Part shown: positions 26,901-36,400 of the stretch, piece after piece
Layout: every line of letters begins with the position of its first letter
How positions within the stretch are numbered: position 1 is the stretch's first letter
Assembly (NCBI GenBank): GCA_023443515.1
Contig: JAEZUC010000087.1
Location: 1-64,000, forward strand
Direction: 5' to 3'
Origin: Bacillota bacterium
GTDB taxonomy: Bacteria > Bacillota > Clostridia > Acetivibrionales > DSM-1351
DNA: 64,000 nucleotides
Position numbers and translations under genes: made by a program
Notes under the pieces: model-generated
What the model was told of the DNA's origin: nothing
Database searches by the model: none
What the model saw: only the letters and a program-made list of their open reading frames with translations

Positions 26901-29900
26901 GACAAGCTGTTAATAGATACATTCCTGCTAAGCTGCAGAGTATTGGGAAGAAGGATTGAAGATGCGATACTTGTTGGTCTTAAAAAGTTGTGTGTTGAAA
27001 CTGGTGCAAAGATTCTTGAAGCAGAGTTCAGACCTACTGAAAAAAACATGCCCATTAAGCATTTTCTTGATAAGTCTGGTTGGAAAAGTACTGAAGAAGG
27101 GAGCGGATTCCGCAGATACCAACTGGATATTGAAGCAATACCTGACAATGAGAATCTGGTAGAATGCTATTTTGATTCAAAATTTGAGCCTTCAGTGAAA
27201 CGGGCAGGAGCAGAAGAAGCTGAACATGTACCAGAAATTTATATAAAACAAGAGAAGGAAAAAAATTCATTTAATAATAATTGGAAAGTTCTCTCGGTAA
27301 ACAGGGAAATGCTTTTACACAAAGCATATCTGCTTCCCCTTGAGAATGCTACAGGAGAACTGCTTACGGCACTATCCTTTCATAGTGTCGGAATAGCCAA
27401 GAAACCTGTAAAAATAAATAATGTTGAATATAAAGCTCCCGAAAATAAAACACAAAAAATATTGGTAGAAATATGGCAGGAGATACTTGGAGTTGAGAAA
27501 ATAGGCATAAATGACGATTTCTTCAGGCTGGGGGGACACTCTCTTACTGCTGTTTCCATAATATCAAGACTTAGGGACAGGTTTCACAAGTATATACCTC
27601 TCCAATGGATTATTGAAAACAGAACCATAGCACAGTTGGGAAAATTAATAGGAGAAATTGAAGAAACAGATAATTCGGAGGATGCAAAAGACATTATATC
27701 AAGGACTTGTGACGGAACAAAAGAATTTCCTCTTTCCTTTTCTCAACAGTCCATGTGGTTTTATGATCAGCTGAACAAGGGTAATGCAGTATTCAACCTG
27801 TCCAGTGCTGTACGTATAAGCGGAGGACTGAATATTGAAATCCTAGAAAAAACACTAAAAAATGCAGTTATGTCACATGACGCGTTAAGGACAACATTCA
27901 AGAACGAAAACGGAAGCCCTGTTCAAGTGATAAACGACAGTGTCCACGTGGAGATAAACAAAATTGACCTTACTTACCTGAAAAAAGAGGATGAAGAAGA
28001 AATCAGGGAGCTTTTAAAGCAGGAGGCACGCTATATATTCAATCTGGAAAAAGGCCCGTTGGTAAGATTCTGCCTTTTCCTACTCAATGGAAATGAATAT
28101 ATTTTTTCAATGACAACACATCATATAGTATCTGACGGTTGGTCAAATACAATAATAGTTGAAGAATTTTTAAGAAATTACAGTCAGCTTGCCAAAGGAC
28201 AAGCATTAGAAATAAAAACGCTCACCATAAGGTTCGCAGATTATGCCATTTGGGAAAGGAACAGATTCTCAGGTGAAAAATTGAACAAGCTCATGGAATA
28301 TTGGAAAAAGCAGCTTGAAAATCCGACAACACTAGAACTTCCCACCGATAAGGCAAGACCTAAAAACCGTACATACGAAGGTGGCTTTGAGAGCATTGTA
28401 ATTCCTGAAAAACTGGTGCCTGAGCTGAGAAAACTTTCAAATGATCAGGGTGTAACTATGTTTATGCTGATTCTTGCGGCATTTCAGACACTATTGCACA
28501 GGTATTCGGGACAAAACGATATATTTACGGGTACAGTGGTAGCAAACAGAAACAGAGCTGAAATTGAAAATACAGTGGGGCCTTTTATAAATACGTTGGT
28601 ACTTAGAACTGATTTTGAGGAAGACCCTGACTTTATAAGCCTTCTTTCAAAAGTTAAAATGACTACTCTTAAGGCATATGAACATCAGGAACTGCCCTTT
28701 GACAAAATGCTTGAAGAAATGAGACTGGAACGTGACTTAAGCAGAGCTCCGTTATTTCAGGTTATGTTTATACTCCACAACAATAAGAAAGCTGAACTGG
28801 AGCTTGACGGGATGAAAATAACCGAAATAGATGTATCAAGCGATATGGCTCCTTTTGATTTAAGGCTGCAGCTTACAGAGACAGAAAAAGGGATACAGGG
28901 CGGGTTTGATTATAACATATCCCTGTTTGAACCTTCAACAGTAAAAGCGGTATCACTTCATTTGGTTAAGCTGCTGGAAAATATAGTACAAAAGCCTGAC
29001 CAGAAGGTTTCCAGAATTGAATATATTACAGAACCAGAAAAGATACGGATATTATCAGACTTCAATAATACTGATGCAGAATTTCCCGACGACAAGGTTA
29101 TATATCAATACTTAGAGGAACAGGCGGCCAAAAATCCTTCAAATCCTGCAGCGATATTTAAAAATGAAAAGCTGAGCTACGGTGAACTCAATGACAGGGC
29201 AAACTGCCTTGCAAGGCTTCTTCTGGAAAATGGAGTAGGACGGGATAGTATTGTAGCTGTTATGATGGAACGTTCACTTGAGATGATAATAGCAATAATG
29301 GCCATACAGAAAGCAGGAGGAGCATACCTACCGATAGACCCGCATTTTCCTGCAGATAGAATAGATTATATACTTAGAGACAGTAATACCGGGATATTGT
29401 TGACCCATAAGGAGTTTGGAGCTTTTGAGATTCCGAAGAACATAAAAAACATAAATCTGGATTTAGTTGATTTATCCGATGGAGAAAAAGCTAATCCGCC
29501 TTTAATAGCTACTCCTGAGAATATTGCATACGTAATTTATACATCAGGCTCTACGGGTAAGCCTAAAGGAACGCTGATAGAACACAGATCTTTGGTGAAC
29601 AGGCTAAACTGGATGCAGAAAAAATATCCTTTGAATAAAAATGATATTATCCTCCAGAAAACACCTTATACCTTTGATGTTTCTGTATGGGAAATGTTCT
29701 GGTGGTCAATGGCGGGAGCCAAGGTATGTTTTCTTGAGCCCGGAGCTGAAAAAGACCCCGAAAAGATTGTTGAAGCTATTGAAAAAAACAATATTACAGT
29801 TATTCATTTTGTACCGTCAATGCTTGGTATCTTTTTGGAATATCTTAAACAAACGGGCGAAGCTTCAAGAGTTGCGGGACTTAAACAGGTTTTCGCCAGT

Positions 29901-32225
29901 GGGGAGGCATTAACAACTTCACAGGTAAAGGTTTTTAAGTCACTGCTTTCAAAAAACGGAACAAGGCTTGCAAACCTTTACGGGCCTACAGAAGCGACAA
30001 TAGATGTATCATATTTTGACTGTGATACACAGGCAGAACCGGATTCAATACCAATTGGAAAGCCTATTGATAATACAAAGCTGCTAATAATAGACAAAAA
30101 TATGCAGCTCCAGCCTGTGGGTGTAGCAGGAGAACTGTGTATCGGCGGAATCGGTCTGGCGAGAGAGTACCTTAACAAACCTGAGCTGACAAAAGAGAAA
30201 TTTATACAAAACCCCTACCAACCCAACGAGAAGCTTTACCGGACAGGTGACCTGGCAAAGTGGAGAAGGGATGGAAATATTGAATACTTGGGAAGGATAG
30301 ATTTCCAGGTAAAAATAAGAGGACTTAGAATTGAACTGGGTGAGATAGAAAAGCTGCTGACTGCGCACCCGGAGGTAAAAGAGTGTGTGGTAATTGCATG
30401 GAGAAAAGGTGAGGGTGATATCCAGCTGGCAGCATATGTAGTATGTGAAAATGGTAGGAGAACTGAACAAGGAGATCTTCAGTCATTCCTTGAAAAGAGT
30501 CTCCCTGAATATATGGTTCCAAGAATCTATGTGTTTCTTGAAAAAATGCCGCTGTCTCCAAATGGGAAAATAGACAGAAAGGCACTTCCTACTCCTGTGA
30601 TTATAACCGACAAAGTTTATACGTCTCCAAGGAACGACACGGAAAAGCAGTTGGCAGATATATGGCAGAAAATATTGGGTTTAGACAGGATTGGAATAAA
30701 CGACAATTTCTTTGAAATCGGCGGAGATTCCCTGAAGGCAATGGAAACAATCATATTACTGAAAAAACAGGGACTGCAGCTTGAAATAAAAGACTTGTTC
30801 GAAGGCCAGACAATAGCAGCTTTAAGCAGCTTGGTAAAGGATTTCACAAAGACTGACGCAGAGGAACCCGTTACCGGCGAAATAGGCTTACTTCCTACCC
30901 AAAAAGGATTTTTTCGAAAAACAAAAACGGAGATAAATCACTGGAACATATCGGTAATGATGTACAGAAAAGACGGGCTTGATGAATATATTATAAAAAA
31001 AGCTTTTACCAAAATAATAGAACAGCATGATGCACTCAGAATAAATTACAAGATTGACGGAGAAAAAATAACCCAATACAACAGAGGCATAGACGGTGAA
31101 TTATTTGAAATAAGTATATTCGACTGTATAGCTGACAAAGATGATACAACCAATATGGATAATACGGCATATGCTCTACACAGGAGTATGAATCTTACAC
31201 AGGGGCCTCTTGTAAAGCTGGCACTTTTCAGACGCCATGACGGAGATCATCTGTTGCTTGTGATACACCACCTGCTTTGTGACGGGCTATCACTTATGAC
31301 AGTACTAGAGGATGCTGCCGCGGTGTATAATCAGCTGCAAAAAAATGAGGAGATATCACTTCCTCCAAAAACATCTTCCTTAAAAGAGTGGTCGGAGAGA
31401 ATATATGCTTATTCCAATAGCAGTGAATTTCTAAAAGAAATTGATTATTGGAGAAAAATAGAAAACACACCTATAGCACTGCTCCCTAAAGATACAACCT
31501 TTGCCGAGGAAAGGCATAAGTATGATGTTGCAATCTGCGAAACACTGCTTTCGGAAAATGAAACAAAGTTATTAATGAAAAATGTAAATCAGAGCTTGGA
31601 TACAGATATAAAGGATTTACTGGCAACGGCTTTCGGGGCAGCTGTAAAAGAGTGGACAGGCACGAACAATATACTCATAGATTATAAAATTCATGGAAGA
31701 GAGAACATCTTTGAAGGGATTGATGTATCAAGGACAGTGGGCTGGTTTGCCACAGAGTTCCCGGCAATACTTGATATGTCCAAGCTGGAAGATCTTCCGG
31801 CCCAGATAATATCTATCAGAGATATGTTCAGAAATGTTCCGGGCAGAGGTCTTGGGTATGAAACCTTGAGAGAGGTTACACTGCCGGAAAATAAAAAAGA
31901 ATTAAAACTTAACTTGCACCCGGAAATATTATTCAATTATTCAGGTGATTTTGCAGGCCGCACCAATGAGGATTTTCAGGGGTTTGGAATATCACCATTA
32001 TATAAAAACCTTAATGAAAGTCCTGAATCTGAAAGAAAGTATACCTTGATAATTGAACTCATGATTCTGGAGGGAAACTTGAATGTCACTCTGCATTACA
32101 ACAAGCATCAATACTATCAAAGCACTATGACAGAACTGCTTGATAGATTTAAAAAATATCTTTACGAAATTATGGATTTAGGTATGGAAAGCAAATTGCA
32201 AAAGGAGAGAAAAGGGTATGAATAA
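23994..32225 (+). CDS. NRPS: TubC docking-C-FkbH-PCP-C-A(Ser)-PCP-E
   Basis: ATG 23994 follows GAGGTGG; an upstream in-frame GTG (23985) overlaps the SD. 2743 aa. Residues 1-52 match the TubC N-terminal docking domain (LSRLRNMEVNLWLDKGELKY). C1 about 65-510 (HHIISDG from 206). FkbH-like HAD domain about 520-1050, with VIVLDCDNTLWKGVCGEEG near 714-732; FkbH enzymes load glyceryl from 1,3-bisphosphoglycerate onto a carrier and dephosphorylate it. Carrier Ser1183. C2 about 1235-1680 (HHIVSDG from 1376). A about 1690-2190, pocket read as D-V-W-H-F-S-L-I-D, the serine code. PCP Ser2246 (GGDSL). E domain about 2290-2730 (HHLLCDG from 2425; RTVGWFATEFP), so the serine should become D-Ser. No thioesterase. 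A C domain feeding a glyceryl carrier suggests either ester formation to a glycerate hydroxyl or chain handover; this is inferred. Confidence 0.93.
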   Translation: MSVMQFLSRLRNMEVNLWLDKGELKYQAPKGVVNKTLLAEISQNKHEIIEFLKKIKMEASSNNEQIPQAPRDGIMEFPLSYSQQSMWFYDQLIKGNPAFNISNAVKITGKLDIDAIENAINELVIRHEALRTNFKAIDGNPVQVVQAELKAELCKTYIENTVEEIRLKDLLKEEARRSFDLETGPLFRFHLFILGEEEYILTMVIHHIISDGWSNTVLVGELFTLYKAGIQGMDQDLSLPPVQFADYACWEKKRLQGEVLENLLDYWEKKLANTSTLKLPLDRERPTVRAFEGGYEPVVISPELTTKINTVCKNKSVTQFILILATLKTLLYRYSGQQDICIGTVVANRNKKEIEGAVGFFMNTLALSTRIEGESSFSEVLERVKKTTYDAFTYQELPFDKMVEELKPPREDGVNPFFQVMFILQNTQKVDLELPGVKMQTLDIESGMAPFDLRLQLTETEGGLKGGLDYNLSIFDSSTIRNLTRHLISTLECIAENQEQKITQLPIFTQEDIKNIQKIKIAVAATFTAEPMEGYINWWCKQFGIKNEVAFAPYNQVFQQLLDETSLISVNDGVNILLIRFEDWLRNDVSGDAEQIKKLEENYCNLVSILKSKAKQIPYFVGVLPVGRYSNISQKVSRYIEDMNRRWKLVLEDMENVYVMDCGTLEEQFAIDTVFDPLKDTEAHIPFTDMYFGALGTAVARNICAWRKQHFKVIVLDCDNTLWKGVCGEEGTHGVVINEPFKRLQELMLEHCREGMLLALCSKNNEADVWDVFENNKGMLLKKEHFVSWRINWQSKADNIREIAHELNLGMDSFIFIDDSPVECSEVMMKLPEVLTLKLPEDVEQIPGYLQHVWAFDRFKVTAEDAQRTQMYIAEKERKQIQAGVQSLDDFIHGLELKMSMNLIEDSKYMRAAQLTHRTNQFNLSTIRRTEEELRLLTSLPGFKCHVIEVSDRFGDYGLVGVIITKENGDKLLIDTFLLSCRVLGRRIEDAILVGLKKLCVETGAKILEAEFRPTEKNMPIKHFLDKSGWKSTEEGSGFRRYQLDIEAIPDNENLVECYFDSKFEPSVKRAGAEEAEHVPEIYIKQEKEKNSFNNNWKVLSVNREMLLHKAYLLPLENATGELLTALSFHSVGIAKKPVKINNVEYKAPENKTQKILVEIWQEILGVEKIGINDDFFRLGGHSLTAVSIISRLRDRFHKYIPLQWIIENRTIAQLGKLIGEIEETDNSEDAKDIISRTCDGTKEFPLSFSQQSMWFYDQLNKGNAVFNLSSAVRISGGLNIEILEKTLKNAVMSHDALRTTFKNENGSPVQVINDSVHVEINKIDLTYLKKEDEEEIRELLKQEARYIFNLEKGPLVRFCLFLLNGNEYIFSMTTHHIVSDGWSNTIIVEEFLRNYSQLAKGQALEIKTLTIRFADYAIWERNRFSGEKLNKLMEYWKKQLENPTTLELPTDKARPKNRTYEGGFESIVIPEKLVPELRKLSNDQGVTMFMLILAAFQTLLHRYSGQNDIFTGTVVANRNRAEIENTVGPFINTLVLRTDFEEDPDFISLLSKVKMTTLKAYEHQELPFDKMLEEMRLERDLSRAPLFQVMFILHNNKKAELELDGMKITEIDVSSDMAPFDLRLQLTETEKGIQGGFDYNISLFEPSTVKAVSLHLVKLLENIVQKPDQKVSRIEYITEPEKIRILSDFNNTDAEFPDDKVIYQYLEEQAAKNPSNPAAIFKNEKLSYGELNDRANCLARLLLENGVGRDSIVAVMMERSLEMIIAIMAIQKAGGAYLPIDPHFPADRIDYILRDSNTGILLTHKEFGAFEIPKNIKNINLDLVDLSDGEKANPPLIATPENIAYVIYTSGSTGKPKGTLIEHRSLVNRLNWMQKKYPLNKNDIILQKTPYTFDVSVWEMFWWSMAGAKVCFLEPGAEKDPEKIVEAIEKNNITVIHFVPSMLGIFLEYLKQTGEASRVAGLKQVFASGEALTTSQVKVFKSLLSKNGTRLANLYGPTEATIDVSYFDCDTQAEPDSIPIGKPIDNTKLLIIDKNMQLQPVGVAGELCIGGIGLAREYLNKPELTKEKFIQNPYQPNEKLYRTGDLAKWRRDGNIEYLGRIDFQVKIRGLRIELGEIEKLLTAHPEVKECVVIAWRKGEGDIQLAAYVVCENGRRTEQGDLQSFLEKSLPEYMVPRIYVFLEKMPLSPNGKIDRKALPTPVIITDKVYTSPRNDTEKQLADIWQKILGLDRIGINDNFFEIGGDSLKAMETIILLKKQGLQLEIKDLFEGQTIAALSSLVKDFTKTDAEEPVTGEIGLLPTQKGFFRKTKTEINHWNISVMMYRKDGLDEYIIKKAFTKIIEQHDALRINYKIDGEKITQYNRGIDGELFEISIFDCIADKDDTTNMDNTAYALHRSMNLTQGPLVKLALFRRHDGDHLLLVIHHLLCDGLSLMTVLEDAAAVYNQLQKNEEISLPPKTSSLKEWSERIYAYSNSSEFLKEIDYWRKIENTPIALLPKDTTFAEERHKYDVAICETLLSENETKLLMKNVNQSLDTDIKDLLATAFGAAVKEWTGTNNILIDYKIHGRENIFEGIDVSRTVGWFATEFPAILDMSKLEDLPAQIISIRDMFRNVPGRGLGYETLREVTLPENKKELKLNLHPEILFNYSGDFAGRTNEDFQGFGISPLYKNLNESPESERKYTLIIELMILEGNLNVTLHYNKHQYYQSTMTELLDRFKKYLYEIMDLGMESKLQKERKGYE

Positions 32226-33471
32226 GCTGGCATTTTTGTTCCCGGGACAGGGGGCTCAATATATTGGTATGGGCAGTAAGCTTTGTGAAAACTTTTCGGT
32301 TGCAGGACAGGTTTTTGATGAAGCAAATGAAGCACTTGGCTTTGATTTCAAAAAACTTTGCTTCCAAGGAAGTATGGATGAACTTACAAAAACGGAAAAT
32401 ACTCAGCCTGCCATTCTGACCGCAAGTGTTGCAGCCTTTAGAGTATATATGCAGGAGATAGGCATTAAGCCTGACTATACCGCCGGACACAGTCTTGGAG
32501 AGCTTTCCGCACTTTGCTGTGCAGGAAGTATTGTTTTTGCGGACGCTGTCAGGCTTGTAAGGCAGAGAGGAAGGCTCATGCAGACAGCAGTTCCGGAGGG
32601 TATGGGCAGTATGGCTGCCATAAGCGGTGTTGAAAAGGAAGTTATAGAAAAGGAATGTTCCAGTGTATCAAAAGACGGAAATATTGTGGTGGTTTCCAAT
32701 TATAATTCATTGGAACAAATAGTAATATCGGGACATATAAAAGCAGTTAATGCAGCGGGAGAGAAGTTGAAGTCCATGGGAGCCAGGGTGGTTTACCTAA
32801 AAGTAAGCGCACCTTTTCACAGTCCTTTGATGCAGCCTGCGGCTGACAGCTTCAGAGAGGAACTGGGAAAATATAATTTCCGTGAAATGGAATGGCCTGT
32901 AATTTCAAATGTTACGGCAAAGCCATACCCCGGCAAAGACCAAATTATTGATTATTTATCACTGCAAATAACTAGCCCTGTAAAATGGCAGTCCACAATA
33001 GAATATTTACAGAATTCCGGGATTGATAAAGCTGTTGAAATGGGGCCGAAAGCAGTTTTGAAAAACCTTTTGAGAAGCAATACGTCAATAGCAGTATTTT
33101 CATCAGAAACAAAGGAAGATATATGGCTTATAAAGAAGAAGCTGACTTGGGCAAAGGACTCGGAAAAGCCTGCAAATGATGTTCTAAAGTTTATAACCGG
33201 ATGTATGGCAACTGCAGTCAGTACCAAAAACCGCAACTGGGATGAAAATGCATATCAGAAAGGTGTAGTAGAGTCATACAGAAAATTAGTTGACATGAAA
33301 GAAGAGTTGATAAAACAAAGAATCCGGCCCACCAATGAACTTATTGAAGAGGCTCTGGATTTATTAAAACAAATATTCAATACAAAATTATTACCGGTTA
33401 ATGAACAGAAGGAAAGATTAAACAAGCTGTTCATAGAAGCGGGATTACAATCTGAAATTGTCAGTTTATAA
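32218..33471 (+). CDS. Discrete trans-acting malonyl-type acyltransferase
   Basis: 417 aa; overlaps the preceding gene by 8 bases. FabD-like AT fold: FPGQGAQ at the N-terminus, Ser92 in GHSLGE, RQRGRLMQ with the Arg that binds the extender carboxylate, and APFHSPLM with the catalytic His. The RGRLMQ and FHS signatures fit malonyl rather than methylmalonyl specificity. About 110 extra helical residues follow the AT fold, with no recognised domain. Because both KS modules upstream lack a working AT, this protein is the expected in-trans loader. The housekeeping FabD role is less likely given its position inside the operon. Confidence 0.92.
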   Translation: MNKLAFLFPGQGAQYIGMGSKLCENFSVAGQVFDEANEALGFDFKKLCFQGSMDELTKTENTQPAILTASVAAFRVYMQEIGIKPDYTAGHSLGELSALCCAGSIVFADAVRLVRQRGRLMQTAVPEGMGSMAAISGVEKEVIEKECSSVSKDGNIVVVSNYNSLEQIVISGHIKAVNAAGEKLKSMGARVVYLKVSAPFHSPLMQPAADSFREELGKYNFREMEWPVISNVTAKPYPGKDQIIDYLSLQITSPVKWQSTIEYLQNSGIDKAVEMGPKAVLKNLLRSNTSIAVFSSETKEDIWLIKKKLTWAKDSEKPANDVLKFITGCMATAVSTKNRNWDENAYQKGVVESYRKLVDMKEELIKQRIRPTNELIEEALDLLKQIFNTKLLPVNEQKERLNKLFIEAGLQSEIVSL

Positions 33472-33491
33472 GGAAGGCAGGTATTTTTAAA

Positions 33492-36400
33492 ATGGAACAG
33501 AAGGTATCAGTTAATAAAAGAGAAAGATTTCACTTTGAAATAAGTAGGGAGTTGACAAATAAATTATGCTGCATTGAAGAAGATAAAGATATTAATGTTT
33601 TCATAAAGCTCACAGCTGCTATAAATATCCTTCTTTATAAATACACCAATCAGAACGACATTCTTGTCAGCATACCTATTTTAGACGGGATACAGGAGTT
33701 TTATTCATGTGTACAGGGTAAAATGACTATCAGAGATTATTTGGAGAATGTAACTCGAGAAATAACTACAAGTTATAAAAATCAGTATTGCTCCGAGGAC
33801 AGTACATCCCTGTTTAAAGTTATTTCAATTTATAAAAACATACATAATGTTAATGAAGACGAAATAATAAACACCATAGAAAATGACCTTGTTTTTTGCT
33901 TTATTAAGACTGATGATTGTATAAATGTACAGTTTACATGTAATTCAAACAAGTTTATTAATGATAATTACCTTCAGTTTCAAAAATCTTACCTTTACAT
34001 ATTGGAACAGCTCCTATCCGGTACGGATGTTCCAATAAAAGAGGTAGAATTGCTTACCGCTATCGAACGTGAAAAAATTATTAAAAATTTTAATGCTACC
34101 GCAGTAGTATACCTTGAGAGTAATATTTTACTTCATAAATTGTTTGAAAAGCAGACTGCACTTACCCCGGACAATACGGCGTTAAGTTGCGTTTCAGAGC
34201 AGAACGGCAAATGTGTTGCACAAAATATTACATTTAAAGAACTGAATGAAAAATCCAACAGGTTGGCAAGGCTGTTAAGGGAAAAAGGAGTTATGCCCAA
34301 CAGTATTATAGCTATAATGCCTCGCCAATCCTATGAGATGGTAGTTGGCATACTGGCTGTATTAAAGGCTGGAGGGGCATACCTTCCCATTGACCCTGAT
34401 TACCCTCAGAATAGGATTAACCTGATATTGGAAGACAGTGAAACCAATATGCTATTGACACATAGTGAAGTTGCAGACAAGGTTCAATTTCATGGAGAAA
34501 TTATACATATAGATAATGAAGAAATATACCATTTAAATAATGAAAACCTTGAGGAAGTTAACAAACCGGAGGATTTGGCATGTGTTATATATACATCGGG
34601 TTCAACCGGGACGCCTAAAGGTGTATTGGTAAAACACAGAAATGTGGTAAACTTTGCAAATTGGCGTATTGACAATTATAACTACAATACAAAGGATGTA
34701 TCCCTTCAATTGCTGTCCGTTGCCTTTGATGGCTTTGGCTCTATTTTTTATTCCAGCCTGTTGTCCGGCGGTACACTTGTAATTATAGAGGAAGAAAACA
34801 GGATGAACTACAGCTTTATAAGAAATGTATTAAAGGATAGAAGTGTAACAAATATGTGTCTTGTACCATCTATGTACAGAGCTATTCTTGATGGGGCAAA
34901 GAGGGAGCAGTTGGGGACTGTTAGATTTGTAACCCTTGCAGGAGAAAAGGCCGATGAGAGTCTCATAGATATGAGTAATTACATAAATCCTGAAATTGTG
35001 ATATCAAATGAATACGGCCCAACTGAGAATACAATTGCCACAACAGCATATAAAGGAATGACTCGGGACACCACATCCATTATTGGAAAGCCTGTATCAA
35101 ACCATAGTGTATTTATTGTAAATGGGGATTTAAACCTTGTTCCTGTGGGTGTTCCCGGTGAATTATGTGTTTCGGGTGCAGGTATTACGGGAGGTTATCT
35201 AAAGCGTCCCCAGCTAACTGCAGAAAAATTTGTAACAATACCAACTATTAATGATTCCTGTACAATTTATAGAACCGGCGATTTGGCTAAATGGCTTGAT
35301 GACGGAAATATAGAGTTTCTGGGCAGGACAGACTATCAGGTAAAAATAAGAGGTTTCAGAATAGAACTGGGTGAGATTGAAAACAGCTTATTGAGCTATG
35401 AGCCTGTCAAGGAATGTATTGTACTGGTTAATGAAGATCGTAAAGGTAGCAAATACATATGCGCATATATTGTTTCAGAAAGGGAATTGACTGCTGTAGA
35501 ATTGAGAGATTATCTGTCGGAAATGTTGCCGGAATATATGATACCCTCGCAATTTATTAAGCTACCTGAAATTCCGCTGATGCAGAATGGAAAAGCAGAT
35601 AGAAATGCACTTGCCAAATATACGGTAAATATAGCCACAGGGGTGGAGTATTCGGCACCTGTGAACATTCAGGAAGAAAAACTTACAGACATATGGCAGG
35701 ATGTATTGGGTTTGGAAAAAGTAGGAGTAAACGACAGATTTTTCGATATTGGCGGAGATTCAATGAAAGCTGTGAAAATATCTGAATTATGTCTGGAAAA
35801 TGGGATTAATATATCTGCAAAGGATATTTTTACCCACAAAACCATTTGTAAAATAGTACAAAATGTGAACTTTGATACTGTAAAGTGCCATACTCAAAAC
35901 TGCATAGACACAGGTATAAATGAACAGGTCGGTACTAAAAAGCTTAAAATAAACCTTCAGCGGGAGATAACAACTTATTTGCACAGGTCACTGCCGTTAT
36001 GCGCCATACTTTCTTGTGAAGAAAACTACAAATGGTTTTATCAGCACTATATTGAAGTCTTTTCAATAACATATCAAAACGGTTTTTCCAGACTTGAATT
36101 TCTTGAAGAAAAAAATAACTACGATGATGTATTCGAAGAGGTCTTTTTGAAATTTGAGGAAGTACCTGATATTCTGCAATTTATAAAGGATAAAATTGAC
36201 TCAGGGATATATGTTTCAGTGCATATAGACGAATACTGCCTTCCACAGAAGGGAAGTTACGGAAAAAATCACTTTGTACACCCGTCTCTCATATATGGCT
36301 ATGACAGTATACAAAAAAAGCTTATGGCAATAGGGTTTGACTCTGAAATGATATTCAATGAAATTACTTTTGATTTCAATGATTTCGTTGAGGCATATGA

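Noticed and set aside
32218..33471. Calling the acyltransferase the housekeeping fabD
   Set aside because: It overlaps the synthetase gene, has an extra C-terminal region, and no fab genes are nearby; a dedicated trans-AT is more consistent.
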